Part shown: in pieces, positions 61,005 to 64,000 of the stretch | Layout: the number at the start of each line of letters is the position of its first letter | Numbering within the stretch: position 1 is the stretch's first letter | NCBI GenBank assembly: GCA_020025775.1 | Contig: JAHHRN010000003.1 | Span: 1-64,000, forward strand | Reading direction: 5' to 3' | Length of the DNA stretch: 64,000 nucleotides | Source: Acutalibacter sp. | Lineage (GTDB): Bacteria; Bacillota; Clostridia; Oscillospirales; Acutalibacteraceae | The notes under the pieces: model-generated | Told to the model about the DNA's origin: nothing | Seen by the model: only the letters and a program-made list of their open reading frames with translations | Database searches by the model: none | Position numbers and translations under genes: made by a program

Positions 61005-62429
61005 CTACAGATTGTAATATTTTTCAAACTCTATTGGGTGCGGAATTGCAGAAATTTCTTTGCATTCTGCACGTTTGGAAGCAATAAAGTTTTTAAGGAG
61101 TTCTTCCGGGAATACGCCGCCCGCTGTTAAATAGGCATGGTCTTTCTCGAGAGCATCCAAAGCTTCCTCTAATCTTGTTGGAAGGCCTTGCAATTTTGCC
61201 TTTTCATCTTCCGGCAAATTAAAGAGATTCATATCGAACGGACCCCAGTTTTTATTTCTCGGGTCAATCTTATTTTTAATACCATCCAAACCTGCCATAA
61301 GAATAGCAGCATAGCAGAAATACGGATTGCAGGTTGCATCGGGATTGCGAAGCTCAAAACGTCTTAAATTCGGTGCTTTGGCATAGGCAGGAATACGAAT
61401 TACCGCACTGCGATTCGATGTCGCATAGCCTACCGTTACCGGTGCTTCAAACCCCGGAACTAAACGCTTAAAAGAGTTCGTGCTCGGATTTGTTAAGGCG
61501 CAAAGCGATGCAATATGTGTCAAAAGACCGCCGATGAAATAGTGTGCTGTATCACTCAAATGGGAATAGCCGTTATCATCGGAGAAAACCGGTTCGCCGT
61601 CTTTCAAAAGAAGCATATGTACGTGCATACCACTACCTGCCTCCCCCATAACAGGTTTCGGCATTAAGGTGGCGGATTTGCCATATTTTCTCGCTACATT
61701 ATGAATGATATATTTAATCATCATCGTAGCATCCGCCATTTTAGACATCTCACCGAGCTTCGGTTCGATTTCGAACTGACCGGCAGAGCCTACCTCGGGA
61801 TGATGATAGTTAATCGCTATCCCCGCTTCTTCCATCAAAAGACACATTTCACTGCGCATTTCATAGGTTACATCGAAGGGCTTTGCAACATGATAATTCT
61901 TTTGCTTCGCTACGACATTGCCAAAGCCGTCCACACCGCTGTTCCAATGCGCTTGATCGGCATCAACCGCCGCACGGATTAAATTCGGCTGAACGTTCCA
62001 TTCCACATCATCAAACACATAAAATTCAAACTCGGGTAAAATCATCATCGTATCTGCAATACCCAAATCCCGCATATACTGTTCGGCAGCCGTGACAATG
62101 TTACGCGGATACTGTGCCAACGGACGATTCTTCGGCGAATCAATAATCATGGCATTACCAGTCATCGAAAGTGTGGGAATCTCGCAGAACGGGTCAATAA
62201 AAGCTGTATCGGGATCCGGAATAAAAACCATATCGCTTTTTTCGACTACAGCATAACCGTAGTTCGAAGCGTCAAAACCAATACCGTTTTCCATAACCTC
62301 TTCGGTAAAATCTTGTGCGGCAATTGTTACATGGCGATATTGACCGTTAATATCCACCATTTTAAAATCGACCATTTTAATACCGTTTTCGTGGATTAAA
62401 TCAATCACTTTTTGTACTTTTTCATGCAT
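61005..62429 (-). CDS. glnA: type I glutamine synthetase
   Basis: A 474-residue enzyme assimilating ammonia into glutamine. The beta-grasp N-terminus (VDFKMVDINGQYRHVTI) is followed by GIGFDASNYGY, EFEFYVFDD, the catalytic KPVMGEAGSGMHVHM and NRSAVIRIPAYA. No long insert is present, as in GSI-alpha. Transcribed from its own promoter with the FakA-like gene following. No riboswitch or glnR gene was seen. Confidence 0.94.
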   Translation of the reverse strand: MHEKVQKVIDLIHENGIKMVDFKMVDINGQYRHVTIAAQDFTEEVMENGIGFDASNYGYAVVEKSDMVFIPDPDTAFIDPFCEIPTLSMTGNAMIIDSPKNRPLAQYPRNIVTAAEQYMRDLGIADTMMILPEFEFYVFDDVEWNVQPNLIRAAVDADQAHWNSGVDGFGNVVAKQKNYHVAKPFDVTYEMRSEMCLLMEEAGIAINYHHPEVGSAGQFEIEPKLGEMSKMADATMMIKYIIHNVARKYGKSATLMPKPVMGEAGSGMHVHMLLLKDGEPVFSDDNGYSHLSDTAHYFIGGLLTHIASLCALTNPSTNSFKRLVPGFEAPVTVGYATSNRSAVIRIPAYAKAPNLRRFELRNPDATCNPYFCYAAILMAGLDGIKNKIDPRNKNWGPFDMNLFNLPEDEKAKLQGLPTRLEEALDALEKDHAYLTAGGVFPEELLKNFIASKRAECKEISAIPHPIEFEKYYNL

Positions 62430-62481
62430 AACCGGATTCCTCTTTTCTGTTATAATTTAAAAAAGCAACAACTTTTTAGTG

Positions 62482-62510
62482 ATTGTACCACATGTTTTAT
62501 AGAAATACAA
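62482..62510 (-). promoter_or_regulatory. sigma-A-type promoter for glnA
   Basis: TTGTAT (62505-62510), 17-base spacer, TACAAT (62482-62487), about 53 bases ahead of the glnA start. Confidence 0.7.
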
Positions 62511-62545
62511 TATTACAGATTATAAAAATATTAAAATTGCACAAA

Positions 62546-62962
62546 TTACATTTGAATATCTACGATGCAGTCTAAAGAGATTTCTTTTTGGTCTTTAAAT
62601 ATCAAGGTTCGATACACCTCATCTATTTTTCGGACTACACCGCTGTATTCTTGATAGGCGCCGCCGGATTTAGAACTATCGGGCACAAAATAAATAATTT
62701 TCGTATTTTGTTCTCTGCCGATTGACTGCTTGAGGTACTGAAACTGTTCATTCAAATATGCTTTTGCGTCTTCAGCCAGTAACACTTCCGAGGAAGTTAA
62801 CCGTGCAGTTTCATCCAAGGCAGACTGATGTCCTGTCAGCGCAGAAAAAGGGGCAAATTGTGCCGCACGGTCTTTTCGCGACATAGGCGGGTGCTTGCTT
62901 GATTCATAATGCGGCATATATAAAATATCGTCATAAGATTTTTCGCTTTTCTGCTTACCCAC
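62546..62962 (-). CDS. YolD-like family protein
   Basis: A 138-residue protein. RKDRAAQFAPFSALTGHQSALDE is the YolD-like signature. A beta-rich C-terminal half has VPDSSKSGGAYQEYSGVVRKID. YolD proteins are co-encoded with Y-family polymerases (UvrX); here it lies 14 bases downstream of one. They are thought to modulate translesion synthesis or be SOS-induced; no LexA box is visible in the window. Confidence 0.85.
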   Translation of the reverse strand: MGKQKSEKSYDDILYMPHYESSKHPPMSRKDRAAQFAPFSALTGHQSALDETARLTSSEVLLAEDAKAYLNEQFQYLKQSIGREQNTKIIYFVPDSSKSGGAYQEYSGVVRKIDEVYRTLIFKDQKEISLDCIVDIQM

Positions 62963-62976
62963 TACACTCTCCCCTT

Positions 62977-64000
62977 TTACGCTTTATGTCCGCCAATTTG
63001 TCCATTGCGGTCCTTGGCAGTTGCGCCTTCTTTTAAATTCATACCTTTTAAAATGGCATTCTTTCCGAATTTCTTTTTTATGCCTAAAACTGCCTCTTGC
63101 ATATTTCTTTCTTTTTTCAGAACTTTCTTCTCTTTTTCCTGTGCTTTATAATCCACAAACAAACTCACCTGCTGGGGTTGTGTTTTTTCTTGCGAGATAT
63201 ATTCTTCCGGTACGACATGATTGGCTGTAATGGTTACGCGCCGTACCAAAAGATCCGGGTCTGTAATTCGATCAAACAGCTCCAGCACGGCTGTTGTAAT
63301 TTTTTGCGTAGAAGAGGTTCGGATGCCCAAATTTGCCGTTCCGTGTGCCGCTTTCGGTACTTTTCTGCCATAAGCATCTACGGTAATTGCACCCCGATAC
63401 GGCTTCTTTTGAGCGTTCCCCTTCAAATTTTCAATATCATGGCCGATTGTCAGCACGATTTGGTCGGTAACCAGGCGTTTATCTACCAGGTCCAAAGACA
63501 ATAAATCGGTCATCTCCTGCACAACCAGCCGCGCTTTATCCATAGGATAAGGATTTTGAAGCACTTGACCGGAGCACAAACTGTTTGTACTCGGCTTATA
63601 AGCTTTGATTTCCTCTATCGTGCACGGTTCCCAGCCCCACGCATGGTCTATCAGCAGTTGTGCATTCACACCAAAGAGCTTATATAAAAGCTCTTCGTTA
63701 AAATAGTCCTCCTCTTTACCGAGAGAACAACGCGCCACATCGCCCATTGTGTACATCCCATGAGCTTCTAATTTTTGCGCATAGCCTCTGCCAACCCGCC
63801 AAAAATCCGTTAAAGGACGATGATTCCACAAAAGCCTGCGATAAGAAATCTCGTCTAAAGAAGCTATGCGCACCCCGTTTTCATCCGGCTCCATATGCTT
63901 TGCCACAATATCCATCGCAATTTTGCAAAGATAAAGATTCGTGCCGATTCCTGCTGTTGCTGTGATGCCGGTCTCCTTATAAACCTCTTGAATTAAATGT
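62977..64000 (-). CDS. Y-family DNA polymerase, 5' end beyond the window
   Basis: The C-terminal part of a UvrX/UmuC-like translesion polymerase. The reading frame stays open to the window edge (at least 340 codons), with GIGTNLYLCKIAMD near the edge as part of the palm-fingers core. Then follow WRVGRGYAQKLEAHG (helix-hairpin-helix/thumb) and the little-finger domain to the stop. Residues from the catalytic metal motifs lie outside. It pairs with the YolD-like gene. The ATG at 63915 is internal, not the start. Confidence 0.88.
   Translation of the reverse strand, partial: HLIQEVYKETGITATAGIGTNLYLCKIAMDIVAKHMEPDENGVRIASLDEISYRRLLWNHRPLTDFWRVGRGYAQKLEAHGMYTMGDVARCSLGKEEDYFNEELLYKLFGVNAQLLIDHAWGWEPCTIEEIKAYKPSTNSLCSGQVLQNPYPMDKARLVVQEMTDLLSLDLVDKRLVTDQIVLTIGHDIENLKGNAQKKPYRGAITVDAYGRKVPKAAHGTANLGIRTSSTQKITTAVLELFDRITDPDLLVRRVTITANHVVPEEYISQEKTQPQQVSLFVDYKAQEKEKKVLKKERNMQEAVLGIKKKFGKNAILKGMNLKEGATAKDRNGQIGGHKA

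Noticed and set aside
62977..63915. ATG at 63915 as the start of the Y-family polymerase
   Set aside because: The frame continues upstream to the window edge with recognisable polymerase residues, so the gene is cut by the window rather than short.
1..64000. CRISPR array
   Set aside because: No regularly spaced direct repeats with unique spacers were seen, and no cas gene.
1..64000. Insertion sequence or transposase gene
   Set aside because: No transposase-like ORF or terminal inverted repeats flanking one were recognised.

Overview
The window looks like chromosomal DNA from a low-GC, Gram-positive, endospore-forming member of the Clostridia, plausibly in or near the Oscillospirales. The evidence is gene content: SpoVM, GerW/YtfJ, CwlD, a D,D-carboxypeptidase of the DacB/DacF type, SpoIIIE/FtsK, RemA, PrkC/PrpC and CdaA/CdaR. 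Core genes are in orders known from Bacillus and Clostridium. Almost everything is on the minus strand; only nadE, an ArsC/Spx-like gene, a DUF1292 gene, tRNA-Ser and 6S RNA are on the plus strand. There is no prophage, insertion sequence or CRISPR array, so this is mainly a housekeeping region with some accessory islands.

Layout. 0-6.2 kb: a secreted transglutaminase-like protein with a dockerin-like tail, a ComEC-like metallo-hydrolase with DUF3006, FtsK/SpoIIIE and TepA. 6.3-6.7 kb: tRNA-Ser(GGA), followed by a second, degraded copy of its 3' end and a palindromic element. 6.8-12.9 kb: an NSS-family transporter, glutamine-dependent NAD synthetase (nadE, which lacks the expected glutaminase cysteine) and a GPH-type transporter with a very long charged tail. 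13-26.6 kb: the conserved yicC-remA-gmk-rpoZ-priA-def-fmt-yugP-rsmB-rlmN-prpC-prkC-rsgA-thiN-(49 aa)-spoVM block. This couples nucleotide supply, replication restart, initiator-Met processing, rRNA modification and PASTA-kinase signalling. 26.7-34 kb: pseudouridine synthase, carboxypeptidase, gerW/DUF2953, scpA/scpB, site-2 protease, prmC/DUF1385. 34-39.9 kb: a two-component system, an FG-GAP-like lipoprotein and the c-di-AMP cyclase pair cdaA-cdaR. 39.9-49 kb: cysteine desulfurase/DUF3343, rsuA-type synthase, coaD/rsmD, HAD phosphatase, uvrC, HPr, a polysaccharide deacetylase and rplS. 49-54 kb: a small sugar island (GH2 enzyme, GPH symporter, nanE). 54-57.6 kb: DUF6873, radA, cwlD, ArsC/Spx. 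57.6-60.7 kb: an RNA-rich stretch with a promoter-driven structured RNA candidate, DUF1292, 6S RNA, mgtE and its M-box riboswitch with an attenuator and a possible leader ORF. 60.7-64 kb: a FakA-like domain protein, glnA, a YolD-like protein and a truncated Y-family polymerase.

The less ordinary points are these. An unassigned structured RNA is driven by a consensus promoter in a 0.7-kb gap. Two enzymes have lost catalytic residues while keeping their fold signatures (NadE glutaminase Cys to Gly; YugP HExxH to HVAVH). Two very small genes, including spoVM, are easy to miss. The tRNA-Ser 3' end is duplicated. A possible leader ORF lies between the Mg2+ riboswitch and mgtE. All homology calls were made by reading the sequence, without database searches.
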